Positions 27,026 to 36,223 of a DNA stretch of 64,000 nt are shown here, one piece after another. The stretch lies in NCBI GenBank assembly GCA_013214945.1, contig JABSRT010000017.1:1-64000 (forward strand), given 5' to 3'. The notes beneath the pieces were generated by a model, which saw only the letters and a list, made by a program, of their open reading frames with translations, was not told the origin of the DNA and made no database searches. A program made the translations under genes and the position numbers. This DNA is from Gammaproteobacteria bacterium. GTDB taxonomy: Bacteria; Pseudomonadota; Gammaproteobacteria; Enterobacterales; Psychrobiaceae. Numbering within the stretch: position 1 is the first letter of the stretch; the number at the start of each line of letters is the position of its first letter.

Positions 27026-27676
27026 TTAGATTTGTTCAATTATCTGGTCGGCGATATCATTCGGACAAGCCATCGCTAACAAGGCTTTCTTTAGAATGCG
27101 ACATTTCATGCCATTATTGGAATTGGTGACCACCCAATAAGGGGTATTAGCGATTTGTTTCGGCTTAGAGCTAGCACCACTGGCTAATAGTGTCTGCTGA
27201 TCTTTAGCAAAGTACACTCTGTCTCGTCCACTAACCTTCAGCACATTGGCAAATTGTTGCGGTTGTTGACCGTATAACAAGCTCAAGATCATTAAAAATC
27301 GCCCGATAGAGGCTTTCTGCTCTTGCACTTGTGAATGCTGAACTAAATCAGAAAAATCAGCGCTAACGACTGCAGATTCCTGGGTTAATTCTTGTTTCAC
27401 CTCAGATAATTGATCTTTAATCGCCGCTACAACTGGCGAGGCAATCATGCTCGCGACCATTTTTTTTGATGCCACAATATTTTCAGCCACTATATTGGCA
27501 GTCATTATGGTTGATGCTTTAGCAACGTTGGCATTAAGTGCCGATTCTAGTTTAATTTCACCGACCGGAGGCAATCCAAGTAAACGCCGTAAAATTGCTG
27601 ATGCACTTTCACCGATAGATTCGGTCTGGCTCGCAATATAACGATACAAGTCATCTTCAACTTCAATAAATTTCAT
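27026..27676 (-). CDS. seqA: Negative modulator of replication initiation SeqA
   Basis: A 216-residue protein that binds hemimethylated GATC and delays re-initiation at oriC. The N-terminal filament-forming domain 'MKFIEVEDDLYRYIASQTESIGESASAILRRLL' region (1-35) and the C-terminal DNA-binding domain (about 120-216; 'RFLMILSLLYGQQPQQFANVL', 'GRDRVYFAKD', 'TPYWVVTNSNNGMK') are both present. The linker (about 40-115) is much longer than in E. coli SeqA (181 residues) and is rich in Ala/Val/Ile repeats such as 'IVAENIVASKKMVASMIASP'. Its presence implies Dam methylation in this organism. Confidence 0.92.
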   Translation of the reverse strand: MKFIEVEDDLYRYIASQTESIGESASAILRRLLGLPPVGEIKLESALNANVAKASTIMTANIVAENIVASKKMVASMIASPVVAAIKDQLSEVKQELTQESAVVSADFSDLVQHSQVQEQKASIGRFLMILSLLYGQQPQQFANVLKVSGRDRVYFAKDQQTLLASGASSKPKQIANTPYWVVTNSNNGMKCRILKKALLAMACPNDIADQIIEQI

Positions 27677-27839
27677 TTAATTCCCTTAGATTATCTTCAT
27701 ACCAAGCCTAACTATCAAGACAGACTATCACGCCAAATAGTTCATTTGGTTTGAATAATTGGTATAACCTAGTGTGTTCAGTAATTGATGCCAATTTGTA
27801 ATAATGGGATTATACAGATTGGCATCAAAAGCTCCACGA

Positions 27840-29537
27840 TTAAATTGAAACGCGACGATAGTCTCGATATTGCGGTAACCAGAAGTTTTTCTTAATTTTT
27901 TCACGCAGTTTTTCATCACTGATTTGCAAAGCATAGCCCTGCGCCATCGCTATTTTTGCGACATCGAAAGCCATCACTTTACTTAAATTGGCAATTTCAG
28001 TTAAAGGGGGTAACAAACTTCCTTCGCCAGTATTGGCCAGTGGAGAGGCATTAGCCAAACATAAACTGGTTGCCATTAACATTTCATCCGTTACGCGCTT
28101 AGCACCACAAGCGATAATACCTAAACCAAGTCCAGGGAAAATATAGCTATTGTTACATTGCGGCGTCACATAGGTTTTACCCTTATATTCAACAGGATCA
28201 AATGGGCTGCCAGTCGCAATAAGCGCTTGACCGTCGGTCCACTCAATCAATTGCTGTGGCGTTGCCTCAACTTGCTTTGACGGATTGCTCAATGGGAAGA
28301 TAACTGGTCGCTCGCAGCCTTGGTACATTGCTTTGATGACTTGTTCAGTAAATAGACCAGGTTGACCCGATACACCAATTAAAATAGTTGGTTTGGCGTT
28401 TAACATCACCTCAAGCAAGCTCGCGTACTCGCCCGCAGTATTCCACTGTGCAATAACTTGCGGCGGTTGACTTAGTCGTTGCTGGAAATCACGCAAGCCT
28501 TCCATGCCATTGGTTAACAAACCAAAACGATCAACCATAAATACTTGACGGCGTGCTTGCTCTTCACTAATGCCTTCACTCACCATTTGCTTAATGATTT
28601 GTTCGGCGATGCCACAACCTGCTGAGCCCGCACCAACAAAAGCAACAACTTGCTGTGATAATTTCTCGCTGTTCGAGCGACAAGCTGCCATTAACGAGCC
28701 CACTGTAACCGATGCTGTGCCTTGAATGTCATCATTAAAACAACATAACTGGTCACGGTAACGTTCTAATAACGGCATCGCCTTAGGCTGAGCAAAATCT
28801 TCAAATTGTAATAACACGTTAGGGTAGCGACGCTTTACGGCTTGAATAAACATGTCGACAAATTCAAAGTATTCTTCGTCATTAATTCTTGGCTTACGTA
28901 CGCCCATGTACATTGGGTTATTGATCAATTCTTCATTGTTGGTGCCAACATCTAACATCACTGGCAACGTATAAGCAGGACTAATACCACCACAAGCGGT
29001 ATAAAGTGATAACTTACCAATCGGAATGCCCATGCCACCCATGCCTTGATCGCCTAAACCTAAAATACGTTCACCGTCGGTTACTACGATTACCTTTACA
29101 TTGCCTTTGATCGCATTATGTAAAATATCGTCAATTTGATCACGTTGTTCATAAGTAATAAACAGACCACGAGCACAACGATAAATATCGCTGAAACGCT
29201 CACAAGCTTCGCCCACCGTTGGGGTGTAAATGATTGGCATCATTTCTTCGAGGTGATCGTTAATAAGACGGTAATAAAGTGTTTCGTTCATATCTTGCAT
29301 GCGACGTAAATAAATGTGCTTCTCTAATGCAGTATTAAAAGCACTGTACTGGCAATAAGAACGTTCAACCTGCTCTTCAATCGTTTCAATTAACGGTGGT
29401 AATAAACCCGTTAAGTTAAAAGATTTTCGTTCATCAACACTAAATGCGCTCCCTTTGTTTAATAATGAGGTGTCTAGTAATGCATGACCTGCATGAGGGA
29501 TATATAAAGGTGACTTTTTAGCGGGCTTTGTTGGCAT
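27840..29537 (-). CDS. maeA: NAD-dependent malic enzyme
   Basis: A 565-residue cytoplasmic enzyme that oxidatively decarboxylates malate to pyruvate with NAD. '[27 protein letters not shown]' is the family opening near residue 90, the catalytic region '[25 protein letters not shown]' is near residue 155, the NAD-binding '[15 protein letters not shown]' near residue 315 and '[11 protein letters not shown]' follows. Length matches E. coli MaeA (SfcA). It sits between seqA and ybfF, genes that are adjacent in many relatives, which suggests an insertion or rearrangement here. It is a single-gene unit; a frame of 68 codons at 27728-27934 on the same strand is a shadow. Confidence 0.95.
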   Translation of the reverse strand: MPTKPAKKSPLYIPHAGHALLDTSLLNKGSAFSVDERKSFNLTGLLPPLIETIEEQVERSYCQYSAFNTALEKHIYLRRMQDMNETLYYRLINDHLEEMMPIIYTPTVGEACERFSDIYRCARGLFITYEQRDQIDDILHNAIKGNVKVIVVTDGERILGLGDQGMGGMGIPIGKLSLYTACGGISPAYTLPVMLDVGTNNEELINNPMYMGVRKPRINDEEYFEFVDMFIQAVKRRYPNVLLQFEDFAQPKAMPLLERYRDQLCCFNDDIQGTASVTVGSLMAACRSNSEKLSQQVVAFVGAGSAGCGIAEQIIKQMVSEGISEEQARRQVFMVDRFGLLTNGMEGLRDFQQRLSQPPQVIAQWNTAGEYASLLEVMLNAKPTILIGVSGQPGLFTEQVIKAMYQGCERPVIFPLSNPSKQVEATPQQLIEWTDGQALIATGSPFDPVEYKGKTYVTPQCNNSYIFPGLGLGIIACGAKRVTDEMLMATSLCLANASPLANTGEGSLLPPLTEIANLSKVMAFDVAKIAMAQGYALQISDEKLREKIKKNFWLPQYRDYRRVSI

Positions 29538-29770
29538 GAAGGGGTTCCTGTTGGTGGCAATTGCGATCGGCTTAAATTAATTGTATTAATATTGGGTATA
29601 GTTTTTTTATATAGTCATTGTTACTAATATTAAGCGGATAGTCCATTTATATTAGTAAAAACCTTTACTAAGTTAACACTAAATATGCTAGAGGTTGCGA
29701 TTATTATATTTGATTTTTAACTAAGCTGCGGTCACACTTGTTGCTACTTTACCCACGACGACAGTTGTTG

Positions 29771-30544
29771 ATGTTATTAAATTATAAAATTGAGGGGAAT
29801 GGCGAGCCAGTCGTTCTTATTCATGGTCTGTTTGGCGCCCTTGATAACTTAGGCGCACTCGCCCGTTATCTTAGCCAGAGTTTTCAGGTAATCAGCGTTG
29901 ATCTGGTTAATCACGGTTTATCTAAACATCAATCCGAGACGAACTACAGCTCAATGGCGAGCGATGTTATCGCGTTGCTCGACTCACTATCGCTTGATCA
30001 AGTGAGCGTAGTAGGTCATTCGATGGGCGGCAAAGTAGCCATGGAACTGGCGCTCGCTTATTCAAACAGAATAGCCGCATTAGTGGTTGCCGACATCGCT
30101 CCTGTCAGCTACAGCAATCGTCATGGCTTGGTCTTTAAAGGTTTAAAATCGGTCGACCTAATCAACCTGAAAAATAGAAAACAAGCGCAGCAAGTCCTTG
30201 AGCAAGCAGGCATAGAAACGGGAGTCAGTTTGTTTTTACTTAAAAACTTAGTAAAAACAGCCAGCGGCTTTGGTTGGCGCTTTAACCTCGACGCAATAGA
30301 GCAAGCTTACCCAGCTATTATTGGTAGCTTACCGAGCAAAGGGCAATATCAAGGGCCAACTCTGTTTATTAAAGGTGAGCTTTCGGACTATATAACTGCC
30401 GAACATCGTCCTGAAATCATGAAATATTTCCCCGCGGCAACGGCAAAAATAATTCAAGGGACCAGTCACTGGTTACATGCTGAAAAACCGAGCGCTTTCA
30501 ATAAAATAGTGTTAAATTTTATCGAAAAATATCATAATAATTGA
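29771..30544 (+). CDS. ybfF: Alpha/beta hydrolase YbfF
   Basis: A 257-residue esterase of the alpha/beta hydrolase fold. The oxyanion segment 'VVLIHGLFGALDNLG' is near residue 16, the nucleophile Ser in 'VVGHSMGGKVAMELAL' near residue 88, and the catalytic His in 'GTSHWLH' near the C terminus. I prefer the ATG at 29771 (protein MLLNYKIEGNGEPVVLIHG); a start at 29738 would add 11 unlikely residues. It leads a probable operon with DUF2788, ybfE and fldA. In E. coli YbfF acts on acyl-CoA thioesters and other esters; the physiological substrate is unknown. Confidence 0.88.
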   Translation: MLLNYKIEGNGEPVVLIHGLFGALDNLGALARYLSQSFQVISVDLVNHGLSKHQSETNYSSMASDVIALLDSLSLDQVSVVGHSMGGKVAMELALAYSNRIAALVVADIAPVSYSNRHGLVFKGLKSVDLINLKNRKQAQQVLEQAGIETGVSLFLLKNLVKTASGFGWRFNLDAIEQAYPAIIGSLPSKGQYQGPTLFIKGELSDYITAEHRPEIMKYFPAATAKIIQGTSHWLHAEKPSAFNKIVLNFIEKYHNN

Positions 30545-30659
30545 AATAATTACAATCTGTAGTCATTTGTTGACTCTAGCGATAGCGCGATATACTCGGG
30601 TATGCTATATTGCGCGGCACTGACTTAATGCAGCACTTATTTCAAGGCAAAACTCAACA

Positions 30660-30872
30660 ATGACACCGCAAGAATTTCAGCAGCTAGAAGCAGTAGGTTT
30701 AAATCTATTTTTTGCTGGCGTGTTTTTTCTTATTGGTATGGCAATTCGTGATGTACTTAATACCGCGGATGTCCCCTTTTTCGGAAAAGTCACCGTGTGG
30801 GCCGTATTAACATTTGGTTGTCTTGGTTTTGTAATGAAAGGCGTGATCCAATTTTTTTGGACTGCAACCTAA
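30660..30872 (+). CDS. DUF2788 small membrane protein
   Basis: A 70-residue inner-membrane protein with two hydrophobic helices (about 15-32 'LFFAGVFFLIGMAIRDVL' and about 44-66). The pattern of a small protein between ybfF and ybfE matches the DUF2788 family of gammaproteobacteria. Function unknown; conservation of position beside flavodoxin and Fur is the only clue. Confidence 0.8.
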   Translation: MTPQEFQQLEAVGLNLFFAGVFFLIGMAIRDVLNTADVPFFGKVTVWAVLTFGCLGFVMKGVIQFFWTAT

Positions 30873-30908
30873 CAATTTACACTTAATCTATTATATTATT
30901 GTAGCACT

Positions 30909-31241
30909 ATGGCAAAAGCATCTAACGACAGAATAACGATTGATCTATTCGCCGATCAAAAAAGCCGTGGCCGCCCAAAAACCAACCCTTTATCACGTAA
31001 AGATCAATTGCTAATTAATAAGCGCAATCAAATCAAACGCGATAAAGCTAAAGGGTTAAAACGGATTGAATTGAAAGTTGAATCAGAGTTATTTAATGTA
31101 CTAAATCATTTGGCGGCGGAGCACAATTTAAGCCGTAGCCAAATCATTGAATCTATACTTATGACACAAATCAGAGCGATGGACATTGCCATCGAACCGA
31201 TGTCACTGAGTGAAATTGAACTAGCACCCGCAGAACAATAG
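30909..31241 (+). CDS. ybfE: YbfE family LexA-regulated protein (ribbon-helix-helix)
   Basis: A 110-residue basic protein whose first 60 residues are rich in Lys and Arg ('KSRGRPKTNPLSRKDQL') and whose C-terminal half has a ribbon-helix-helix pattern ('KRIELKVESELFNVLNHLAAEHNLSRSQIIESIL'-like). In E. coli ybfE belongs to the LexA regulon, but no LexA operator (CTGT-N8-ACAG) is visible in the 36 bases upstream here. It is 8 bases upstream of fldA, so the two are co-transcribed. Confidence 0.85.
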   Translation: MAKASNDRITIDLFADQKSRGRPKTNPLSRKDQLLINKRNQIKRDKAKGLKRIELKVESELFNVLNHLAAEHNLSRSQIIESILMTQIRAMDIAIEPMSLSEIELAPAEQ

Positions 31242-31249
31242 GAAAAATT

Positions 31250-31774
31250 ATGGCTAGCGTAGGAATGTTTTTTGGAAGCGACACTGGTAATACTGAAGCC
31301 GTCGCAAAAATGATCCAAAAGCAACTTGGCAAAAATCTAGTTGATGTTTATGACATTGCCAAAGCAACGACTAAAGAAATTGCTGAATTTGACTTATTAT
31401 TACTGGGTATTCCAACTTGGTATTACGGTGAAGCGCAATGTGACTGGGATGACTTTTTCCCAGACCTAGAAAAAATCGATTTTAACGACAAATTAGTCGC
31501 TATTTTCGGCTGTGGTGATCAAGAAGATTACGCAGAGTACTTCCTTGACGCGATGGGTACTTTAAAAGACATTATCGAACCTCGCGGCGCGATAATTGTT
31601 GGTCACTGGCCAATCGCCAGTTATGAGTTTGAAGCCTCAAAAGCATTAGTTAGCGATACTCACTTTGTTGGACTTGGCATTGATGAAGATCGCCAACCTG
31701 AACTAACCGATGAGCGTGTTACCGGTTGGGTTAATCAAATTAAAGAAGAGATGTGCCTAAGCGAACTTGCTTAA
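31250..31774 (+). CDS. fldA: Flavodoxin FldA
   Basis: A 174-residue FMN-containing electron carrier. The phosphate-binding loop 'FFGSDTGNTEAVAKMI' (residues 6-21), the FMN-stacking 'IPTWYYGEAQCDWDDF' near residue 55 and 'FGCGDQEDYAEYF' near residue 87 are all conserved. Biotin synthase and other radical SAM enzymes (QueE, also in this window) depend on reduced flavodoxin. AGGAAA precedes the ATG. It ends the ybfF-ybfE-fldA operon. Confidence 0.95.
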   Translation: MASVGMFFGSDTGNTEAVAKMIQKQLGKNLVDVYDIAKATTKEIAEFDLLLLGIPTWYYGEAQCDWDDFFPDLEKIDFNDKLVAIFGCGDQEDYAEYFLDAMGTLKDIIEPRGAIIVGHWPIASYEFEASKALVSDTHFVGLGIDEDRQPELTDERVTGWVNQIKEEMCLSELA

Positions 31775-31802
31775 ACAGCCATTAGCTTTCAATAATACTC
31801 TA

Positions 31803-31836
31803 AACCGCTGGTAAATACTTACCAGCGGTTTTTTTA
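31803..31836 (+). terminator. Terminator after fldA
   Basis: A 12-bp stem AACCGCTGGTAA/TTACCAGCGGTT with a four-base loop is followed by TTTTT, a strong intrinsic terminator. Confidence 0.95.
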
Positions 31837-31948
31837 TGCCCGCCTACTCTCATTTTTACTTTTTATTAACCAACAACTTCCTAAATCACAGTCAATGCGG
31901 TATCTTGAACTACGATTAAATAAATATATTTTGGGTGGAGTTTTTTAG

Positions 31949-33154
31949 GTGATTAACAAGTCGAACAAATTAGATAATGTCTGTTATGACATTCGCGGTC
32001 CGGTACATGAAGAAGCACAACGACTTGAAGAAGAAGGTCACCGTATTCTTAAGCTAAATATTGGCAACCCTGCCCCGTTTGGCTTTGAAGCTCCTGACGA
32101 AATTGTTCGCGATGTAATTCACAATTTACCCCAGGCTCAAGGCTATTGTGAGTCAAAAGGGCTGTTTTCAGCAAGAAAGGCGGTGTTTCATCACTATCAG
32201 CAGATTATACATGGCATTGATGTTGACGATATTTTTATTGGCAACGGCGTATCTGAGCTGATTCAAATTGCGACTATGGCTTTGTTAAACAATGACGACG
32301 AAGTACTCATTCCTGCGCCTGATTATCCGTTGTGGACCGCTTCAGTTCATTTGGCTGGCGGCAAAGCGGTGCATTATCGCTGTGATGAACAAGCTGATTG
32401 GTTCCCCGACATTGATGACATCAAAAGTAAAATTAGCAGCAAAACTAAAGCGCTGGTCATTATAAACCCTAATAATCCGACCGGTGCGGTCTACTCCAAA
32501 GAACTGTTACTAGAATTGTTAGCCATTGCGCGTGAACACAACTTAGTGGTCTTTTCGGATGAAATTTACGACAAGATCCTTTATGACGAAGCGCAACATG
32601 TTCATACCGCATCGCTGGCCGATGACTTATTAATATTAACCTTTAATGGCCTGTCAAAATCGTACCGGATTGCTGGTTTTAGATCAGGTTGGCTTGTGGT
32701 CTCAGGCGCCAAATATAAAGCAAAAAGTTACGTCAGCGGCCTCAATATGTTGGCCTCAATGCGGTTGTGTGCCAACGTGCCTTGTCAGCATGCGATTCAA
32801 ACAGCATTAGGGGGTTATCAAAGCATTAATGAGCTTATTCTGCCTGGTGGCCGCTTGTTAGAGCAACGCGATGCCGCATGGGAAGCACTTAATGCAATAG
32901 ACGGGGTTAGCTGTGTTAAGCCTAAAGGCGCGATGTACATGTTCCCAAAACTTGACGTCAAGAAATTCAACATTGTTGACGATCAAAAGTTAGTGTTCGA
33001 TTTACTTAAAAGTGAAAAGATTTTACTGGTACACGGCACGGCCTTTAACTGGCCAGAACCAGATCATGTCAGAATAGTTACCTTGCCTCATGCCCATGAT
33101 TTAACCAATGCAATTGAGCGCTTTGGTAGATTCCTGGATAATTATTCACAATAA
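31949..33154 (+). CDS. alaA: Glutamate-pyruvate aminotransferase AlaA
   Basis: A 401-residue class I/II PLP aminotransferase that makes alanine from pyruvate and glutamate. 'YDIRGPVHEEAQRLEEEGH' and 'LNIGNPAPFGFEAPDEI' open the fold, 'NPNNPTGAVYS' and 'SDEIYDKILYD' bind PLP, and the PLP Lys lies in 'FNGLSKSYRIAGFRSGW'. The start is a GTG at 31949 with GGTGGAG nine bases upstream; this gives the same N terminus as AlaA (YfbQ) of E. coli. It is a single-gene unit after the fldA terminator. Confidence 0.92.
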   Translation: MINKSNKLDNVCYDIRGPVHEEAQRLEEEGHRILKLNIGNPAPFGFEAPDEIVRDVIHNLPQAQGYCESKGLFSARKAVFHHYQQIIHGIDVDDIFIGNGVSELIQIATMALLNNDDEVLIPAPDYPLWTASVHLAGGKAVHYRCDEQADWFPDIDDIKSKISSKTKALVIINPNNPTGAVYSKELLLELLAIAREHNLVVFSDEIYDKILYDEAQHVHTASLADDLLILTFNGLSKSYRIAGFRSGWLVVSGAKYKAKSYVSGLNMLASMRLCANVPCQHAIQTALGGYQSINELILPGGRLLEQRDAAWEALNAIDGVSCVKPKGAMYMFPKLDVKKFNIVDDQKLVFDLLKSEKILLVHGTAFNWPEPDHVRIVTLPHAHDLTNAIERFGRFLDNYSQ

Positions 33155-33296
33155 TCCGCCCTAAATCAGTCAATCTCTCGCCCAGTACTTAATCTGGGCG
33201 AAATTATTGATCAAGTATTTGTACCCAGCCAAGCTATATTCAAAAAATATCTAAAATTTATTGAGTTACATTTAAAAACCCTGCTACATTTGTCAT

Positions 33297-33390
33297 TATA
33301 CCAATTGCATTAAAGATATGATCTTGTTGTGCGTGGAGAAAATTAATTGAAACAAGCACAGGTGAGCATTTAATTAATGGGATTGGTATA
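33297..33390. repeat. R1 dispersed repeat, copy a (94 bp, inverted ends)
   Basis: The ends TATACCAATTGCATTAA (33297-33313) and TTAATGGGATTGGTATA (33374-33390) are inverted repeats with 15 of 17 matches. The inner 'AAAGATATGATCTTGTTGTGC' region is found again, inverted, at 43298-43320. This is a typical non-coding palindromic element of marine Alteromonadales. Confidence 0.85.
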
Positions 33391-33434
33391 GCCTATCGCT
33401 TGGGCATTAACTTATATAGCTAGGAGCATTACGA

Positions 33435-34763
33435 TTGACCAACGTCGATATATCAGCCATTTGGGACCAGCGAAAATCTACGGCGCCAACGCTGCGCCAG
33501 CAAGATCACCGCACTATTTATCAACGTGACCGCGCACGAATTTTGCATTCCGCCGCCTTTCGACGCTTGCAGGCAAAAACTCAGGTTGTTGGCATTGGCC
33601 AAAGTGATTTTTATCGGACCCGACTAACCCATTCGCTCGAAGTCGCGCAAATAGGCGCTGGTATCAACGCCCAACTCCGATTAAAATATCCACACTTAGC
33701 CACCGCATTGAAAGACGACATGCTCGTTGAAGCGCTGGGCCTCGCACACGACATTGGTCATCCGGCTTTTGGCCATGGTGGCGAAATAGCGCTTAATTTT
33801 ATGATGCGCCACCACGGCGGTTTTGAAGGCAATGGTCAAACTTTCCGGATTTTAACGCGGCTGGAGCCTTATACCGAACACCATGGCATGAATTTGTCGC
33901 GCCGTACCTTACTGGGAGTCTTAAAATACCCGGTATTGCACGACCAAGTTGTAGGCCAATACAATGACACAAACATCAATAATTTCAGACAACTAAAAGC
34001 ACATAACTGGTTACCACCCAAGGCGCTATTCGATGTCGACAGTTCAAATTTAGATTGGGTATTAGCCCCACTCAGCACCCACGACCGCGAACTTTTCACC
34101 CAGACAATGCCAGGTGCTGGCATTCACTTAAGCAGCTGTCATAAATCGCTCGACTGTTCAATTATGGAGCTGGCTGATGATATTGCCTATTCGGTGCATG
34201 ATCTCGAAGATGCGATTGTGATGGCGACCGTTAATCTTAACCAGTGGCAACAAGATGTGGTCAGCCAAATTGACTCCTTAGCCGACAACTGGATTAGTCA
34301 GCACATTCATGACATTACCAAGCAGTTATTTGGCCCGGAGCAATTTAAACGTAAAGATGCAATTGGTCAGTTAGTCAATGCTTTAATTACCGCGATAGAA
34401 ATAACCGAATTACCCCAATTTGAGCAGCCGTTACTGCGATATAATGCCAAATTAAAGCCAACTTATGCCAAAGTACTCGAGATATTGAAGCAGTTTGTGC
34501 AGCAGCGCGTGATTAACAAACCAGAATTTCAAGCGATGGAATATAAAGGCCAACAAATTGTGATGGAGTTATTTGAAGCCTTCGCCTCTGATCCATACCG
34601 CTTATTACCTGATAATACTAAGCAGCGTTGGAAAAATGCTCAAGATAAAAAAGATCAGGTGCAAATGCGAATTATCGCCGATTATATTTCAGGCATGACC
34701 GACGAATTTGCCGCCAAACTTTACCATAATCTGTTTACCCCAAAAGGTCATAGCTTATTTTAA
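33435..34763 (+). CDS. dgt: Deoxyguanosinetriphosphate triphosphohydrolase-like protein
   Basis: A 442-residue HD-domain phosphohydrolase that splits dNTPs to nucleoside and triphosphate and helps set dNTP pools. '[13 protein letters not shown]', '[17 protein letters not shown]' (HD pair) and '[17 protein letters not shown]' provide the metal ligands. The start is TTG at 33435, nine bases after TAGGAG; no ATG or GTG is near in frame. The length is that of the dGTPase-like subgroup, shorter than E. coli Dgt (505). It is followed by ychJ on the same strand 67 bases later. Confidence 0.9.
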   Translation: MTNVDISAIWDQRKSTAPTLRQQDHRTIYQRDRARILHSAAFRRLQAKTQVVGIGQSDFYRTRLTHSLEVAQIGAGINAQLRLKYPHLATALKDDMLVEALGLAHDIGHPAFGHGGEIALNFMMRHHGGFEGNGQTFRILTRLEPYTEHHGMNLSRRTLLGVLKYPVLHDQVVGQYNDTNINNFRQLKAHNWLPPKALFDVDSSNLDWVLAPLSTHDRELFTQTMPGAGIHLSSCHKSLDCSIMELADDIAYSVHDLEDAIVMATVNLNQWQQDVVSQIDSLADNWISQHIHDITKQLFGPEQFKRKDAIGQLVNALITAIEITELPQFEQPLLRYNAKLKPTYAKVLEILKQFVQQRVINKPEFQAMEYKGQQIVMELFEAFASDPYRLLPDNTKQRWKNAQDKKDQVQMRIIADYISGMTDEFAAKLYHNLFTPKGHSLF

Positions 34764-34830
34764 TCTGGTGGGGCTAGTGCGTATAATAGCGGCTATCAGA
34801 TTAGCTAGTTCGTAAAACGGTAAAGTAAAA

Positions 34831-35346
34831 ATGAATCAACAATGCCCCTGTGGCTCTTTGGTGCCCTACATAAGTTGCTGTCACCCCCTGCATAGCGGTG
34901 CGCGCCTTGCTGGCGATGCCAAACTATTAATGAAAAGCCGTTATTGTGCTTTTGCCAAACTGGCGGTTGACTATTTAGTCGCTACTCATTCTCCACCAAC
35001 TCGCGACACGATTTCTAAAGTCGATATTGGGCAATGGGCTAAAAGTTGTCAGTGGTTAGCGCTAGAAGTAATAAATTTCAGTCAAACGGCAACCACAGCA
35101 CAAGTCGAGTTTGTCGCTTGGTATAAAGAAAATGACAAGGTGCAATGCCTGCATGATCTGTCACACTTTACTTTAGAACCTGTCGATCCGCTGTTAACCG
35201 CGATTAGCGATCAGCCGATGCTAAAAACTCACGCTTGGTATTACCACAGTTCAACGCCGCCTAAAGTTCCGCGCACTGTGCCTAAACGCAATGATGCCTG
35301 TATTTGTGGTAGCGGTAAGAAATTCAAGAAATGTTGTGATAGTTAA
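34831..35346 (+). CDS. ychJ: YchJ family SEC-C metal-binding protein
   Basis: A 171-residue protein of the UPF0225/YchJ family. An N-terminal SEC-C-like zinc motif 'CPCGSLVPYISCC' is followed by the central NTF2-like domain 'LMKSRYCAFAKLAVDYLVATH' and a second, canonical C-terminal SEC-C 'CICGSGKKFKKCC'. Function unknown; members have been tied loosely to RNA or protein quality control only by domain. A related stand-alone SEC-C gene is found at 58924. Confidence 0.88.
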   Translation: MNQQCPCGSLVPYISCCHPLHSGARLAGDAKLLMKSRYCAFAKLAVDYLVATHSPPTRDTISKVDIGQWAKSCQWLALEVINFSQTATTAQVEFVAWYKENDKVQCLHDLSHFTLEPVDPLLTAISDQPMLKTHAWYYHSSTPPKVPRTVPKRNDACICGSGKKFKKCCDS

Positions 35347-35347
35347 C

Positions 35348-35423
35348 TAATGTGACTGGCTCTGTTGTACTAATGTATTGCGAAGCTAGCCACATTTAAG
35401 GTGAACATATCTAATGTGATTGG
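35348..35423. repeat. R2 MITE-like element, internally deleted copy a, with target duplication
   Basis: Flanking 12-mers TAATGTGACTGG (35348-35359) and TAATGTGATTGG (35412-35423) differ by one base and look like a target-site duplication. Between them lie the two R2 ends joined directly: CTCTGTTGTACTA and then ATGTATTGCGAAGCTAGC-ACATTTAA-GTGAACA. The second part matches, inverted, the left end of the full copy at 43331-43370. Confidence 0.75.
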
Positions 35424-35432
35424 CCAAAGTGA

Positions 35433-35942
35433 TTAGTTGTAGACTCGATTAAGCGCCGCGGCATAATTTTGCTGCTGCCCTATTACTACATCAGGTATTA
35501 AACGCTCAAATTGTTGTGTTTGGTAGTCGCCGGTAAATCTTTGCGCAGTAATCACGTCAAGGCTATCAAAAACATCGGCTGCGATGCCATGTTTTTTATC
35601 CAACTCGAAGCTGAGTGGTTCTGGCGCTAAACAATGGCGTAAGCGCGCCGCTAATAAACCATGTTCTTTGGCCAGCAGACCGCATTCAAGTGACTGTATT
35701 TCACCCTCAAAATCTGAAACGAGTGGTTGTGGTGACGGCACTGAAAATTTATCGGCTAAAGACGGTTGATCGTCAGTTGAAGCAATTGTTGTATTTGAGG
35801 CTAAATGAAATTGAGCTTGGTCCTGAACATCTTGCGACATTAGTGCTAATAGCAATGAAAAGTTAGCGCGGTCGTTTACCACACTGCTGTTCAATTGTTG
35901 CCCTAACTGGAGTTCGTTGGATAAAATCCGCTCGATTTGCAT
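35433..35942 (-). CDS. VC2046/SO_2500-like family protein
   Basis: A 169-residue soluble protein that resembles the gammaproteobacterial VC2046/SO_2500 family of unknown function: 'NELQLGQQLNSSVVNDRANFSLLLALMSQDV' opens the protein, and 'HGLLAARLRHCLAPEPLSF' and 'DVFDSLDVITAQRF' follow. I chose the ATG at 35942 because the longer frame (start 36038) would extend into the tRNA-Tyr promoter; neither start has a clear ribosome binding site. The family name is from memory of motif layout and needs a profile search. Confidence 0.65.
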   Translation of the reverse strand: MQIERILSNELQLGQQLNSSVVNDRANFSLLLALMSQDVQDQAQFHLASNTTIASTDDQPSLADKFSVPSPQPLVSDFEGEIQSLECGLLAKEHGLLAARLRHCLAPEPLSFELDKKHGIAADVFDSLDVITAQRFTGDYQTQQFERLIPDVVIGQQQNYAAALNRVYN

Positions 35943-36023
35943 ATTATTAATACGGTAGTTGCTGTTAATTAATATATCGGCCAACCGAATGAAAACTTTA
36001 TTAAAAAAAGTTAAATAAACCGC

Positions 36024-36052
36024 TTTACCTGCGGCCAAAACTCCTCTATTAT
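36024..36052 (+). promoter_or_regulatory. Predicted promoter of tRNA-Tyr
   Basis: TTTACC (36024-36029) and TATTAT (36047-36052) are separated by 17 bases and followed by the GC-rich discriminator CGCCGC, typical of stringently controlled stable-RNA promoters. The tRNA begins 16 bases after the -10. Confidence 0.6.
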
Positions 36053-36068
36053 TCGCCGCACTTGAGAT

Positions 36069-36153
36069 GGAGGGGTTCCCGAGTGGCCAAAGGGATCAGA
36101 CTGTAAATCTGACGGCTCAGCCTTCGGTGGTTCGAATCCACCTCCCTCCACCA
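36069..36153 (+). tRNA. tyrT: tRNA-Tyr (anticodon GTA)
   Basis: An 85-base class II tRNA with a long variable arm. The acceptor stem GGAGGGG pairs with the 3' TCCCTCC (one G-T pair), the anticodon loop reads CTGTAAA with GTA at 36103-36105, the T-loop is GTTCGAATC and the 3' CCA is encoded. It closely follows the pattern of E. coli tRNA-Tyr. It is a single tRNA; no tandem copy follows. Confidence 0.97.
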
Positions 36154-36223
36154 CTCAAGTCTATTCTCATTATTGTTCCAAATTACATCGACGCTATATC
36201 AGCGCTAACCTTAAAATTAAAAT

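Noticed and set aside
27728-27934. 68-codon minus-strand frame at the maeA 3' end
   Set aside because: It lies partly inside maeA in another frame and has no family or ribosome binding site.
30873-30908. LexA operator before ybfE
   Set aside because: The E. coli gene is in the LexA regulon, but no CTGT-N8-ACAG is seen in this gap or before DUF2788.
33179-33200. Hairpin CGCCCAG/CTGGGCG after alaA
   Set aside because: It is 7 bp with an 8-base loop and is followed by AAATTATT, not a T-run; too weak to call a terminator.
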